Assembly (NCBI RefSeq): GCF_000007925.1
Contig: NC_005042.1
Span: 1,178,001 to 1,242,000, forward strand
DNA: 64,000 nucleotides
Source: Prochlorococcus marinus subsp. marinus str. CCMP1375
GTDB taxonomy: Bacteria > Cyanobacteriota > Cyanobacteriia > PCC-6307 > Cyanobiaceae
Direction: 5' to 3'
Shown here: in pieces, positions 53,308 through 63,013 of the stretch
Numbering within the stretch: the stretch's first letter is position 1
Layout of the letters: each line of letters opens with the position of its first letter
The notes under the pieces: model-generated
What the model saw: the letters and a program-made list of their open reading frames with translations, nothing else
Databases searched by the model: none
Told to the model about the DNA's origin: nothing
Translations under genes and position numbers: made by a program

Positions 53308-55065
53308 ATGACAAGTGATAGCAAGGATAGCAACGAATCATCAAATCAAAGTTCTTCTGAAGTTTATAGAGAGCTTGTAGATATAAAGGAATTATTTAAA
53401 TCAATATTCAGACAAAAAATTGTATGTATTTCTGTTTTTGGAGTGGTTACTTTATATAGTTTCTTTTCAGCAATTACGCGAAAACCCACTTGGGAAGGAG
53501 AGTTTCAAGTAGTTCTGGTTGACAGCTCTGGGACTGAATTGGCAGGACCTACTAGATTTGGTGGATTAGGAGGAGGTGTTCTTTCTGGTAAAAGAACTAT
53601 CTTCACAGAGATGAAGATTCTTGAAAGCCCAATGGTACTTCTACCTGTATTTAATTTTTATAAAGATCAAAAATCACTATTATCTGTTAATAAAGAACAA
53701 GATCTTTCAGGCATAAAGTATAGGAAATGGATTAAAAAGATTCGAATAAAGAAAGAAGATGATACATCTGTTTTGACAGTTACATATAGAGATGTCGAAA
53801 AAGGCTTAGTTCTTCCAGTTATAAAAAAACTTGCTGGTACTTACCAGGCATATTCAGGGAGAGATAAAAAAAGAGGCTTCGCAAAGACTTTAAAATACTT
53901 AGACGAACAAATAGATATATACAAGGCTAAAAGTGAAGCTTCTCTTTCAGCATCACAGATTTTCGGGATGGAAAATGATTTAAGCCCTCTGATGCCCAAT
54001 GAAGCCCCTGGAGATCGTGATATTAGAGAATATAAATTTCAAGGTCGCACAGACAGTTCTTTTGCTGAATTAAATCCTGAATATCAAAGGCTAAAAGCAG
54101 CTTGGGATGTTAAAAGAATAGAAAAGCAACTCAAGATACTAGACGCATCAAAAGATATTAATGAAACTTCCTTATACTTTATAGGTCAAGCAAGGGGACT
54201 AACTGAATTCGGTAATTTTTCTAGTAGATTAAGTAAATTAGATGTAATGCTTGCTTCTTACAGCTCTAGGTTTAAACCTAACGACATTGCTATAAGAAAT
54301 GTTCAAAGAGAGAGAAATATTTTAATAACTGAATTTATAACCTCCATGCGACAATACTTAGAGGCCAAGCTATTTGATGCAAAATCCAGACTTGCTTCTG
54401 CAGAAAGACCTAAAGGGGTATTAATAAAACATAGAGCTTTAACAAGAGAAGCAAATAGAGATGTGACAATTCTCGCAAGTTTAGAATCAGACAGACAAAG
54501 ATTGCTTTTAGATCAGGCCAAAGAATCGGCTCCATGGGAACTGATTTCTATACCTACAATGAAAGATTGGCAAGTAGGTCCAAGTAAGCGTTCAACTGTA
54601 TATACAGGAGTAATTGCAGGGTTCGTAGCAGGTTGTGCATCTGCACTTGCAGCAGATAGATTAAAAGGGATTCTTTATAGTTTAAATGAAATTAATTCAC
54701 TGATAAGTCCTAAATTGCTCGCCAAGCTTAGCGCTAATGCGACAAGAGATTGGGATGAAGATATTAACTTGCTAGCTAAATACTATGAAGGCAGTAATAA
54801 AAATGTAGACTCAATTTCTGTAATCCCTGTAGGGAATATAAGTAAAAAACAAATAGAACTTTTTTCAAAGAAATTTTCAGTTTCACTGAAAAATACTAAG
54901 CTTATAGTTTCAGAAGATTTTACCAATGCAGTAAATTCTAAAAAACAACTACTACTCATAGGCAATGGATTCGTAACTCGCTCTGAAATAAAAGCATTAA
55001 ACCAAAAGTTGTCTCTAGTTCAAAATCCAATAACAGAATGGGTGGCAATAGAATCTGATGTTTAG
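53308..55065 (+). CDS. Wzz/PCP-type polysaccharide co-polymerase with long cytoplasmic tail
   Basis: 585 aa. A first membrane helix near 39-56 (CISVFGVVTLYSFFS), a large periplasmic region with coiled-coil helices (about 190-400), and a second helix near 430-450 (VYTGVIAGFVAGCASALAA). After it come about 130 cytoplasmic residues. In Wzc-type proteins this tail is a BY-kinase; here it has no Walker A motif and no tyrosine cluster, but the closing VTRSEIKALNQKL echoes that domain. It controls chain length and export with the Wza and Wzy proteins of this locus. Confidence 0.85.
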   Translation: MTSDSKDSNESSNQSSSEVYRELVDIKELFKSIFRQKIVCISVFGVVTLYSFFSAITRKPTWEGEFQVVLVDSSGTELAGPTRFGGLGGGVLSGKRTIFTEMKILESPMVLLPVFNFYKDQKSLLSVNKEQDLSGIKYRKWIKKIRIKKEDDTSVLTVTYRDVEKGLVLPVIKKLAGTYQAYSGRDKKRGFAKTLKYLDEQIDIYKAKSEASLSASQIFGMENDLSPLMPNEAPGDRDIREYKFQGRTDSSFAELNPEYQRLKAAWDVKRIEKQLKILDASKDINETSLYFIGQARGLTEFGNFSSRLSKLDVMLASYSSRFKPNDIAIRNVQRERNILITEFITSMRQYLEAKLFDAKSRLASAERPKGVLIKHRALTREANRDVTILASLESDRQRLLLDQAKESAPWELISIPTMKDWQVGPSKRSTVYTGVIAGFVAGCASALAADRLKGILYSLNEINSLISPKLLAKLSANATRDWDEDINLLAKYYEGSNKNVDSISVIPVGNISKKQIELFSKKFSVSLKNTKLIVSEDFTNAVNSKKQLLLIGNGFVTRSEIKALNQKLSLVQNPITEWVAIESDV

Positions 55066-55123
55066 ATACATATAAAATTTAAAATTATTTAATTACTAAT
55101 AAACTTAATATATAGAAACTGAT

Positions 55124-56359
55124 ATGGCACAAGAGTTATTCCTAATTTATCCATTCATAATGATGTCGAGTGCTGTTCTTTTTATGTCGATAAGGCTAAA
55201 TAGATTTCAAGCAAACTGGGCTCTTATTCTCCAAGCTCTTTTTGCTATATTTATGAGTGATATAACAACATATTTAGTACATCCAGGCGATTATATAAAC
55301 TATTTGAGTCATTTAGAAAATTGTTATTCACTTGAGGCATGCTTTGTATTCTCGCCGTATGAAGTAGGTTTTACGTTTATTTCTGGAGTATTAGGAACTA
55401 TCCTAGATACATTTGGAGTAGAAAAAATTGTTCGAACTATGGGTAGAGATGTATATACATCTCATTATCTTTGGGTTGCTTTAAATAGTATAAATGTCGC
55501 TTTAATGACCATAATGTGTTATTTAGCGGGAAGAATATTTAAGAATCAAAGTATCTCTCCTGCTATTCAGGCACTGATCTTTATGTATACATTCACATCA
55601 TTTCTTACTGTATCCCTTCGCTCTGGACTTGCCTTACTCATAGCGACAATAGGCCTCCTAAGTTGGATAGAAAAAGAAGATAATTTAAAGCGAACAAAAC
55701 TTGGAGTGTATATATCCATTGCTTTAGCATTATCTATGCACTTCCAAGTTATACCATTTGTAGTTTTTATACTGTTTACTATTAATGGAGGGAATTACAC
55801 TAATTTGGTATCAGGAATAGATTTGTTTTACTGGGGGACTAAAGGATATTTCTCTAAAGGAGTAGTAATATCGACAATTGCATTGATTATTATATTTGGT
55901 TTTACGTTTGTTTTCTTTGAACCAATAGTTAATCTTTTAGGTAAAGGGTATTACAAGTTAGACGAAAAAGCATTAGGGAAAGGAATGGGGCTAAGAACTA
56001 TAGTTGATCAGGTGATAATACTGCTAGTAATTGTTCCAAGTTTTTATAAGAATAAAGTTATCGAAACTAATAAGAAATTAAAGCTTTTCATAGAATATTT
56101 TATAATCTTCAATTTTGTGACTGTAATACTTAGTTATCTCTGCACAATAATCTTAGGAATTGATGGTTTTGCTAGGCAAACTCAATACAACTTTATTGCA
56201 TTTACAGTTATATTTTATGCCACCTTATATAGGTCCAAGTTAAAGAATTATAGGATTTTTGTACCCGGTGGATATGCCCTTTTTGCTTCTTATTATACTT
56301 TATTTAATGATACTTCTTTTTGGTTTTGGAATTACAAATATATATTCAACCCAGTATAA
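55124..56359 (+). CDS. EpsG/Wzy-like polysaccharide polymerase
   Basis: 411 aa with about ten hydrophobic helices. The pattern of a loop with YINYLSHLENCYSLEACFVFSPYEVGF, followed later by SLRSGLALLIATIGLL and ALSMHFQVIPFV, is typical of the EpsG family, whose members polymerise repeat units at the periplasmic face. The position after the co-polymerase gene (58 nt) fits. Sequence is poorly conserved in this family, so topology carries most of the weight. Convergent with the ABC transporter gene, 4 nt away. Confidence 0.78.
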   Translation: MAQELFLIYPFIMMSSAVLFMSIRLNRFQANWALILQALFAIFMSDITTYLVHPGDYINYLSHLENCYSLEACFVFSPYEVGFTFISGVLGTILDTFGVEKIVRTMGRDVYTSHYLWVALNSINVALMTIMCYLAGRIFKNQSISPAIQALIFMYTFTSFLTVSLRSGLALLIATIGLLSWIEKEDNLKRTKLGVYISIALALSMHFQVIPFVVFILFTINGGNYTNLVSGIDLFYWGTKGYFSKGVVISTIALIIIFGFTFVFFEPIVNLLGKGYYKLDEKALGKGMGLRTIVDQVIILLVIVPSFYKNKVIETNKKLKLFIEYFIIFNFVTVILSYLCTIILGIDGFARQTQYNFIAFTVIFYATLYRSKLKNYRIFVPGGYALFASYYTLFNDTSFWFWNYKYIFNPV

Positions 56360-56363
56360 GTAG

Positions 56364-58145
56364 TTACAATATTTCATTAGGACATCCATCCGATATCATT
56401 TTACCTCCATCAAATTTAATTACTCTTTCACATAAATCTATTGTTGCTAGTCTATGAGCAATCATTATTATAGTCATATTTTTATTTAATCTTGCCAAAG
56501 AATTGATTACTCTTCTCTCAGTTGCATTGTCTAAAGCACTGGTTGCCTCGTCTAAGATTAAAACAGTTGCTTGCTTATATAATGCTCGTGCTAATGCGAT
56601 TCTTTGACGTTGTCCTCCACTAAGTTTAACACCTCTTTCACCAACTTTTGTATTATATTTTTCTGGCAAAGTATCTACAAAATCTGATAACATTGCTATT
56701 TCAGAGACTTTCTTTATTCGATCAAAATCAATCTCATCAATATTTTTACCTAAAGCTATATTTTCCATTATTGAATCCTCTGTCAAGAAAGTAGTTTGCG
56801 GTACATGTCCAATATTGGCTCTCCATGAGCGCAATATTGCCTCGTCTTTTAAATGTGAGCCATCTATCAAAATCTTACCCTTAGAAGGCAATAACAAACC
56901 CATTAAAAGGTCTATTGTGGTAGTTTTCCCTGATCCAGTTATACCTACTAAAGCAACTCTCTGACCAAGCGGTATTGAAAGATTTAAGGACTTAATTACA
57001 TCCTTCTCAGTTCCAGGGTATCGATAGCTGACATTTTTAAACTCTATTAATTCATGTAATTTCAAAGGTATTGGGTCACTATGATATTTAACCTTAGGCT
57101 GTGAAAGGACATCAACAATATCAGAAGCTGAAACTGTAGAAGCATTAAAACCTATCCAACTGCTAAAAATAATCTGTAAAAGAGGGAGAAAACGTTGGGC
57201 TGCTAACCCTAATGTACCTAAAGCTGCAATAGAAGATGTATTAGAAGTTTCAGATGATCTAAGAATAAGGGCTATAAATGCTATGAGTGTTAATCCTACT
57301 GCCTCCATTAAATACTTAGGCGAAGCTGTTAAATAAGTTGCTGAGGCACTAATTCGCCTCATTGGGAAATCATTGGTCTCATAATTATCCTTATATTTTA
57401 GATGTGCACTGTCTAATATAATATCTTTGATGGATGAAAGAGATTCCTGAGTAATTCTTATCTGATGTTTTCTAAGTTGCATTTCCCTTGCCATCAAGGA
57501 TCTAACCTTATCTTTAGTATTGATACTAATTAAGTAATAAAATATAAAGATAACTACAAAGCTAACAAAGAAGATTAATGAGTCAATGTAGAGCAAAGTA
57601 AATAATATAGATATAGCTAAGATTGAGGAAGTAACTAATTGAAGAAAGTTTTTTACAAACCCACCATAGTTAGAAATATGATTAGTTAATAGGTTAAGAT
57701 GTTGAGACGAAGATTGGTTAATATGCCTTTCGTAGTTCTGAGAGATAGTTTTCAGAAAAGTTTTAGTACTTAATTCACTCTCTAGAGATGCAGAAAAGAA
57801 ATTGTTAGCATATAGCTGCAAAAGTCTCAATAAATTAGATAAAATCGCAAAAAAAGTAAATATAATTGTTACTGTGGTTAAGGAGTTAAGGCCTAAAATA
57901 TTAGCAATAGGCTGCGTTATTGCATTTAACGACTCTGGCTGACTAAGGTTATCTGTAGTAAGACCATTAAGGAAAGGGCCAATGGCCAGAAGAGAAAATG
58001 ATTCTGCTACACTAGTAATTGGAGCTATTATGAAAAGAGCTAAAAGTTCTAGTTTTCTTCTATTACTAAGAGTTTTAAAAGTAAAGTAAAGGAGATATCT
58101 CTTTGAATAATTAGAATACTTGTAGCTTAGTTCATTCATTTTCAA
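56364..58145 (-). CDS. ABC exporter, fused membrane and ATPase domains (MsbA/PglK type)
   Basis: 593 aa half-transporter. Six membrane helices in about 1-320, then an ATPase domain with Walker A GITGSGKTTT, signature LSGGQRQR, Walker B VLILDEATSALD and the switch AHRLAT. It is closest in layout to lipid-linked-oligosaccharide flippases such as PglK. No Wzx gene is seen in the window, so this may flip the repeat unit for EpsG/Wzy. It is transcribed against the glycosyltransferase operon. Confidence 0.88.
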   Translation of the reverse strand: MKMNELSYKYSNYSKRYLLYFTFKTLSNRRKLELLALFIIAPITSVAESFSLLAIGPFLNGLTTDNLSQPESLNAITQPIANILGLNSLTTVTIIFTFFAILSNLLRLLQLYANNFFSASLESELSTKTFLKTISQNYERHINQSSSQHLNLLTNHISNYGGFVKNFLQLVTSSILAISILFTLLYIDSLIFFVSFVVIFIFYYLISINTKDKVRSLMAREMQLRKHQIRITQESLSSIKDIILDSAHLKYKDNYETNDFPMRRISASATYLTASPKYLMEAVGLTLIAFIALILRSSETSNTSSIAALGTLGLAAQRFLPLLQIIFSSWIGFNASTVSASDIVDVLSQPKVKYHSDPIPLKLHELIEFKNVSYRYPGTEKDVIKSLNLSIPLGQRVALVGITGSGKTTTIDLLMGLLLPSKGKILIDGSHLKDEAILRSWRANIGHVPQTTFLTEDSIMENIALGKNIDEIDFDRIKKVSEIAMLSDFVDTLPEKYNTKVGERGVKLSGGQRQRIALARALYKQATVLILDEATSALDNATERRVINSLARLNKNMTIIMIAHRLATIDLCERVIKFDGGKMISDGCPNEIL

Positions 58146-58298
58146 TGATAATTTCTTGCAATCTCTTAATTGTAATATTAGCTAGAATCTAGATATTGTA
58201 AAGTACTCCTTAAGAAGGAATAAGCCTCTATGAATAGCTTTTACATTCAAACTTTTATAACTTAAATATTGCTTATTCATTGAAATATCAACTAATGC

Positions 58299-59162
58299 TT
58301 AGCAATTAATTATTTCATTAGGAATGCATATTAGGTTAGGGTACATTCTATACCTCTTAATCAAATAATCTACTTTTATTATCTTAGGGCCTTTAGAATT
58401 TAAAATTATTCGCAATAGTGGATTTCTTCCTGAATAATTTCTCTGAACATTATAAAAAGAGTAACCTAATTTTTTAAGGTAATCAAATGTAGCAGAGGTT
58501 CCATTTTCTATTTCTCTTTTATTAATCTCTAAAATAAATATTGGCCTTAATAAATCTACAACCCTTTTTGCTCCTATTAAAGCATTCAATTCTTCTCCTT
58601 CTATATCCATCTTTATTATAATCGATTTTGATGATATATCTGAAAGTATATCGTCCAACGTAGTTACATCTACGTTGATTTTATTCCTAGCTAAATTAGC
58701 TCCATAATCATTTTCTACTAAGGTTGCACCGGCATAGCCAGCATCATGAAAATACATCTCGCGATTAGATTTTAAGTTGCTTACCGCTTTATTTATAAGC
58801 TCTACATTTTTTATATCCGATGTGTTCAGTTGAAGAACTGCAAATGTTTTTGGATTTGCTTCTATAGCAATTACATTTGAAAACAATGTATTTACACTTA
58901 ATGTAGTTGTTCCGATATTTGCACCGACATCTACAAACAAGTGAAAGTTAACATTTTTATTACGTAAGAACTCCAATGCTGTCAATATATTCTCCCTTTC
59001 ATATTCACCATCAATAAGCACACTCCAAGTGATTTCATCATATAAATAGCCTATTAAATCAGGTTTATAACTTGAGATATTAAGTGCATATTTGTACAAG
59101 AATCTTATAGTAAAACCTCTATAAATCCTAAAGAACAATGCAGAAATGAATTTAGATCGCAT
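58299..59162 (-). CDS. FkbM-family SAM-dependent methyltransferase
   Basis: 287 aa. Motif I FVDVGANIGTTTLS near 77-90, the acidic strand IAIEANPK, and the family block SIIIKMDIEGEELNALIGA near 195-213. The N-terminal 70 residues are basic and may help docking. It is probably a sugar O-methyltransferase for the exported glycan. It lies 153 nt upstream of the ABC exporter on the same strand and 50 nt from tRNA-Ala, so it is the last gene of the locus on this side. Confidence 0.88.
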   Translation of the reverse strand: MRSKFISALFFRIYRGFTIRFLYKYALNISSYKPDLIGYLYDEITWSVLIDGEYERENILTALEFLRNKNVNFHLFVDVGANIGTTTLSVNTLFSNVIAIEANPKTFAVLQLNTSDIKNVELINKAVSNLKSNREMYFHDAGYAGATLVENDYGANLARNKINVDVTTLDDILSDISSKSIIIKMDIEGEELNALIGAKRVVDLLRPIFILEINKREIENGTSATFDYLKKLGYSFYNVQRNYSGRNPLLRIILNSKGPKIIKVDYLIKRYRMYPNLICIPNEIINC

Positions 59163-59212
59163 AGTAGTTACGAATCTATAAAATAATTTTGAATAAAGTT
59201 AGTTTTATCAGA

Positions 59213-59285
59213 TGGAGCCAAGCGGATTCGAACCGCTGACCCCCTGCATGCCATGCAGGTGCTCTACCAACTGAGCTATGGCCCC
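59213..59285 (-). tRNA. tRNA-Ala(GGC)
   Basis: Read on the minus strand: acceptor GGGGCCA pairs with TGGCTCC, discriminator A, including the G3-U70 pair that marks tRNA-Ala; D arm AGCTCAGTTGGTAGAGC; anticodon stem CCTGC/GCAGG with loop ATGGCAT giving anticodon GGC; T arm GCGGTTCGAATCCGC. CCA is not encoded. It forms the right border of the polysaccharide locus. Confidence 0.96.
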
Positions 59286-59462
59286 AAGTGCTTGTTATCC
59301 CTTGATATCAAGCTAGTAAAAATTTCTTTATCAAACTTGATATGTCTTTATAGTGAGTGAATAAGTGAAAATTTGCAATAAAATGCTTCATAGTGAATTA
59401 TTACTAAAATGGAGATCGAGCAGAAAAGTTATTGGATCTGCACTCTAGGCTAAATCTAGAAC

Positions 59463-60422
59463 ATGAAAATTTTTGATTGTTTTTTATTTTGTGGAGAAAT
59501 TGATATTCTTAGAGCACGGCTTGAGCTCTATAAAAATATAGTTTATAAATTTGTAATTGTAGAGGGGTCTGTTGATTTTCGAGGCAATCCAAAAAAGGCT
59601 ATTTTAGATAATGATTTTTTATCTAAACACTCAAATATAAGGTATTTCAGGCTAAATTCTGAAGACTTTAAAGTCGATAATGCCTGGCAAAGGGAATTTA
59701 CATCAAGAAATTGCTTTAAGAAAGGTCTATCGGATGCCCTTGATAATGATTTGATAATTATTTCAGATGTAGATGAAATAATTTCTCCTACGAAATTAGT
59801 CAAAGAAGCAAAAGGTATACGCGTTTATGAAATGTCTTATCATAGATTCACTCCAAACTATCAATGTATAACGGCGAATTGGAAGCATGCATGCTCATTC
59901 CCAGCAAAATATTTAAAGAATTATTCTCCTCAGGAGATGCGATTAGTATATAGAGGAATACGCTTAGGAGAAATAAAAGTTACTGACTCTTTTAAACTAA
60001 TTAGGCAAGCAGGTGCACATTTAAGTTATTTTCCAATCTCAAAAGAAATTTCAATTTACCAAACAATAAAAGATAAAATTCCGAAGCATCCTGAAGATCA
60101 TGTCTTAACTAAACATAGATCTTTTAAAGTGACACCAAAATACTTCTACTGCCTAACATTTCTAGGAATTGATATTTTGGGGGCAAGATTACTATGGGGC
60201 ATCTCATGTCATCCTTTTATCCATTTCTCTAAAGATGAAAGATTAATACTCGATAAACATTTAAAAAATAATAAGATGAGGGCTTTGATCTCATGCAAAA
60301 GTTCTTATAATATTCTCAGCTTTGCTACATCAATAGAGAAAATAACTTGGAGACTTGTAACTATATTAGTAGCTATTTATGGATCCTCATTAAGGATATT
60401 AATCAAACTTTTCTATAATTAA
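59463..60422 (+). CDS. GT17-like glycosyltransferase
   Basis: 319 aa. MKIFDCFLFCGEIDILRARLELY, FVIVEGSVDFRGNPK and the metal site SDVDEIISP near 100 are typical of family GT17 (eukaryotic bisecting beta-1,4-GlcNAc transferase and bacterial relatives in surface-glycan loci). A C-terminal hydrophobic stretch (LVTILVAIYGSSLRILI) may bind it to the membrane. It lies just outside the tRNA-Ala border with its own 177-nt upstream region. The bacterial substrate is unknown. Confidence 0.82.
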   Translation: MKIFDCFLFCGEIDILRARLELYKNIVYKFVIVEGSVDFRGNPKKAILDNDFLSKHSNIRYFRLNSEDFKVDNAWQREFTSRNCFKKGLSDALDNDLIIISDVDEIISPTKLVKEAKGIRVYEMSYHRFTPNYQCITANWKHACSFPAKYLKNYSPQEMRLVYRGIRLGEIKVTDSFKLIRQAGAHLSYFPISKEISIYQTIKDKIPKHPEDHVLTKHRSFKVTPKYFYCLTFLGIDILGARLLWGISCHPFIHFSKDERLILDKHLKNNKMRALISCKSSYNILSFATSIEKITWRLVTILVAIYGSSLRILIKLFYN

Positions 60423-60447
60423 CCATTAATATTTATCAATCAAAATT

Positions 60448-62331
60448 TTAGTATTGCAAACTAAGCTTTACTCCCTGCCTTAAATTCTTAACAGCAGTCA
60501 TTTGTCCTATATCTTGAAATCCTGCTGATGTACTAACATAAAAATCAATGTCCAAATGATCATTAATTATTCTTCTTAAGGCTAAAGTATAATTAGTATC
60601 TGCTAATTTAGATAGCTTTAGATTAAACTCAGGAATTAATTGCCATCTATTAGATAATTGTATATTTGCTGATGTTCCAAAAGAACTTAAGCTGCCAATT
60701 CCACTCCAGACAATCTTGGGGTTAAAGTTAATTGCAAAAGCTTCATCTATTTCCCATGTGTTAATCAACTCATAAAAACCGTACCCCTGCTTATTGTCCT
60801 GATTTCGCCCAAAGGTTATTCTTGAACCTAACCAATACGAACCATTTCTTAGGGGACTAACAAAAACAAACTTACCCCCTATCCTAGTATTATAATTATT
60901 TTTGTTCATATATAAATCAACGAATTGATTAGATTTATTTTTACCAACATCTTCAAACGAGCCAAAGCTAACTACTTCTAATTGAAAAGCATTAGAAAGT
61001 GATTGACCTAAAGAGGTAAATAAATTACCTTTATTGTCTATATTTGCCCAGATTTGCATTTTTCCTCTAGGTGGAATTAAAGCTGTGTTTACTGTCAAAC
61101 CTCCTGAAGATAAATATCTTTGTCTAGAAGTAAAACGTTTTTGGGGGGAATCTATAGAGCCAGGTTTATATTTAATTGAGGTAAAATAAAGAGGTTTATT
61201 ATTTGAAGGAATAGTTAACAAGGCAGTTGATGGAGTTAAACCAAAGCCATTAGTAACTTGGGTTTTTATACCTATAATTGGATTTATATGCCAATCCAGA
61301 CCTAAATTATAAATAGGTACTCTAGAAAAAGTAAGCTCTGAGTCAAAGGAATTATAACCTGGTCCTAAGGTATTTAAAATTGAAGCTGTAGAGTAAAGAT
61401 CTCTTCTTATTTTCCATGAAAGCCCTGAACCAAAGTAAATATTATTGCCATAAAAATTATCTTTGGATGTACCCATACTTTTTGGTAAGAATGCACTACC
61501 TAGAATTAAATTAAGATCTAAATTATTGTTTATTTGCCGAGTTATTGGCATAGAAAAAGAACCAATTAGATTCTTCTCTGATATCTCTTTCTGATCATTA
61601 TTAAATATATTTCCATTAACTGCATTTCCATTTCGCACATTCCATGCTTCTAATGATCCAGCAAGAGATACATCCCACTTTTGTATTTCTAAAAGCCTGC
61701 TCTTAAAAGAAGCTCCATAAACTTCCCAATAGTTTGGGATAAGTTTAGTCTTATTAATTAAAGAATATAATGGGTCATCCGCTACAGAATAAAAAGCAGA
61801 AATCTGAACATCTTGAAAAATTCCATAATCAATTCTATATGCATAGTTTTGATTTCCTGAACCTCTATTTTCACCTTCTCCACCTGAGAATGATGAAACT
61901 GTATAAATTGAATGAGACCAATATCCTTCGTCTAACTGATGATTTGTTGGGAAAGAGTAATTAAAATACGATGGTGCTGAAAAGTCATATTCTTGAGGCT
62001 CCATAGTTAAGAGAAATTCCTGAGCCTCTTTAATGTTTTGAGGCATTATTCTAGGTTGATTGTCAAAAACAAGATATTCTTTTTTAAAATACTCTTCATC
62101 TACAGGCTCCCAAACAATTTCCTCTTCATGTGTTGGAAAGTTTTCTTTATATGAAACTTTCTCCCATATAATCGAAGAAGATCTTGGCTTAAGCTTATCA
62201 GCTTTATAATTCTCTTCTAACAATAAAAAAAGGCCTAGAAAAATAAACGCAGAAGTAACATATTTTCTATTTGCAAATAATCTCATATATCTGAGAATCC
62301 TACGAAATTTATCTCTATAGTCTTCCTGCAT
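60448..62331 (-). CDS. Predicted outer-membrane beta-barrel protein
   Basis: 627 aa. One hydrophobic segment near 25-40 (YVTSAFIFLGLFLLLE), then a polar, proline-rich stretch to about 110. The remainder is dense in alternating strands with aromatic ends and repeated tight-turn asparagines, closing in a C-terminal phenylalanine/tyrosine-type strand (GVKLSLQY). This is a barrel pattern, without porin SLH or OprB motifs. I recognise no family by name; a YjbH-like envelope role linked to polysaccharide is possible. It is 7 nt downstream of lexA on the same strand. Confidence 0.65.
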   Translation of the reverse strand: MQEDYRDKFRRILRYMRLFANRKYVTSAFIFLGLFLLLEENYKADKLKPRSSSIIWEKVSYKENFPTHEEEIVWEPVDEEYFKKEYLVFDNQPRIMPQNIKEAQEFLLTMEPQEYDFSAPSYFNYSFPTNHQLDEGYWSHSIYTVSSFSGGEGENRGSGNQNYAYRIDYGIFQDVQISAFYSVADDPLYSLINKTKLIPNYWEVYGASFKSRLLEIQKWDVSLAGSLEAWNVRNGNAVNGNIFNNDQKEISEKNLIGSFSMPITRQINNNLDLNLILGSAFLPKSMGTSKDNFYGNNIYFGSGLSWKIRRDLYSTASILNTLGPGYNSFDSELTFSRVPIYNLGLDWHINPIIGIKTQVTNGFGLTPSTALLTIPSNNKPLYFTSIKYKPGSIDSPQKRFTSRQRYLSSGGLTVNTALIPPRGKMQIWANIDNKGNLFTSLGQSLSNAFQLEVVSFGSFEDVGKNKSNQFVDLYMNKNNYNTRIGGKFVFVSPLRNGSYWLGSRITFGRNQDNKQGYGFYELINTWEIDEAFAINFNPKIVWSGIGSLSSFGTSANIQLSNRWQLIPEFNLKLSKLADTNYTLALRRIINDHLDIDFYVSTSAGFQDIGQMTAVKNLRQGVKLSLQY

Positions 62332-62338
62332 TGGCTAT

Positions 62339-62947
62339 TTAAGCTTTTCTCCAAACTGCTAAAAGTTTCCCCTGTATCTTTACCATTTCTGCATCAATCT
62401 CAATAGGTTCATAAGCAGGATTAGCAGCTTCAAGTATTACCAAAGATCCTTTGCGGTAAAAATGTTTTAATGTTGTTCCTGATCCTGGAACCATAGCACT
62501 TACAACTGTCCCATTTCTTATCAGTGAAGGCTCTTGAACTGGTTCCATCAAAACAACGTCCCCATTTGCAATATAGGAATCGACCATAGAATCTCCATTA
62601 ACAGTTAAAGCAAATAGCCCTCGAGTTTTAAGAACAGAACTCATATCAAGCGTTTCTTGAACATCATCAAATGTTTCAACCAATCCGCCAGCAGCAACTG
62701 CTCCAAGGACAGGAACCCCAGACAAAGCATTATCTAGAAGCTGCAATGTTCTTGCTTGCCCTTCCTTCCACGTGATCCATCCTTTTTCTTGCAAATGCCT
62801 TAAACGACTCTGTATAGGGGCAGGGGAGCGAAGCCCCATCCCATCCATCATCTGCCTAATTGAAGGACTATGTTGATGCGAAGCGATGTAATCGGATAAC
62901 CAATCAAAAAGTTCCTGCTGAGCAGGCGTAAGAGTTTCTCCTCCCAT
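62339..62947 (-). CDS. lexA: LexA-type SOS repressor
   Basis: 202 aa. Winged HTH (about 1-70; SPSIRQMMDGMGLRSPAPIQSRLRHLQEKGWI) and a peptidase S24 domain. The self-cleavage site is Ala86-Gly87 in AVAAGG, the catalytic serine is Ser120 in NGDSM, and the lysine is Lys161 in TTLKHFY, so it should be cleavage-competent. A strong AAGGAG ribosome site precedes the ATG. Two palindromic motifs just upstream look like its own operator. Confidence 0.95.
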   Translation of the reverse strand: MGGETLTPAQQELFDWLSDYIASHQHSPSIRQMMDGMGLRSPAPIQSRLRHLQEKGWITWKEGQARTLQLLDNALSGVPVLGAVAAGGLVETFDDVQETLDMSSVLKTRGLFALTVNGDSMVDSYIANGDVVLMEPVQEPSLIRNGTVVSAMVPGSGTTLKHFYRKGSLVILEAANPAYEPIEIDAEMVKIQGKLLAVWRKA

Positions 62948-62963
62948 TTAGCTCCTTAGCAAT

Positions 62964-62990
62964 GCATATGTTCTACAATACATATGTACC
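62964..62990 (-). promoter_or_regulatory. Candidate LexA operator pair upstream of lexA
   Basis: Two CATATG-centred motifs lie 17-43 nt before the lexA ATG. On the minus strand GGTACATATGTAT matches the cyanobacterial RGTACNNNDGTWCB box with one mismatch; the other reads AGAACATATGC. Placed over the likely promoter, they suggest autoregulation. Confidence 0.6.
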
Positions 62991-63013
62991 TAAAGCAAGG
63001 CTTTTTGTAAATT

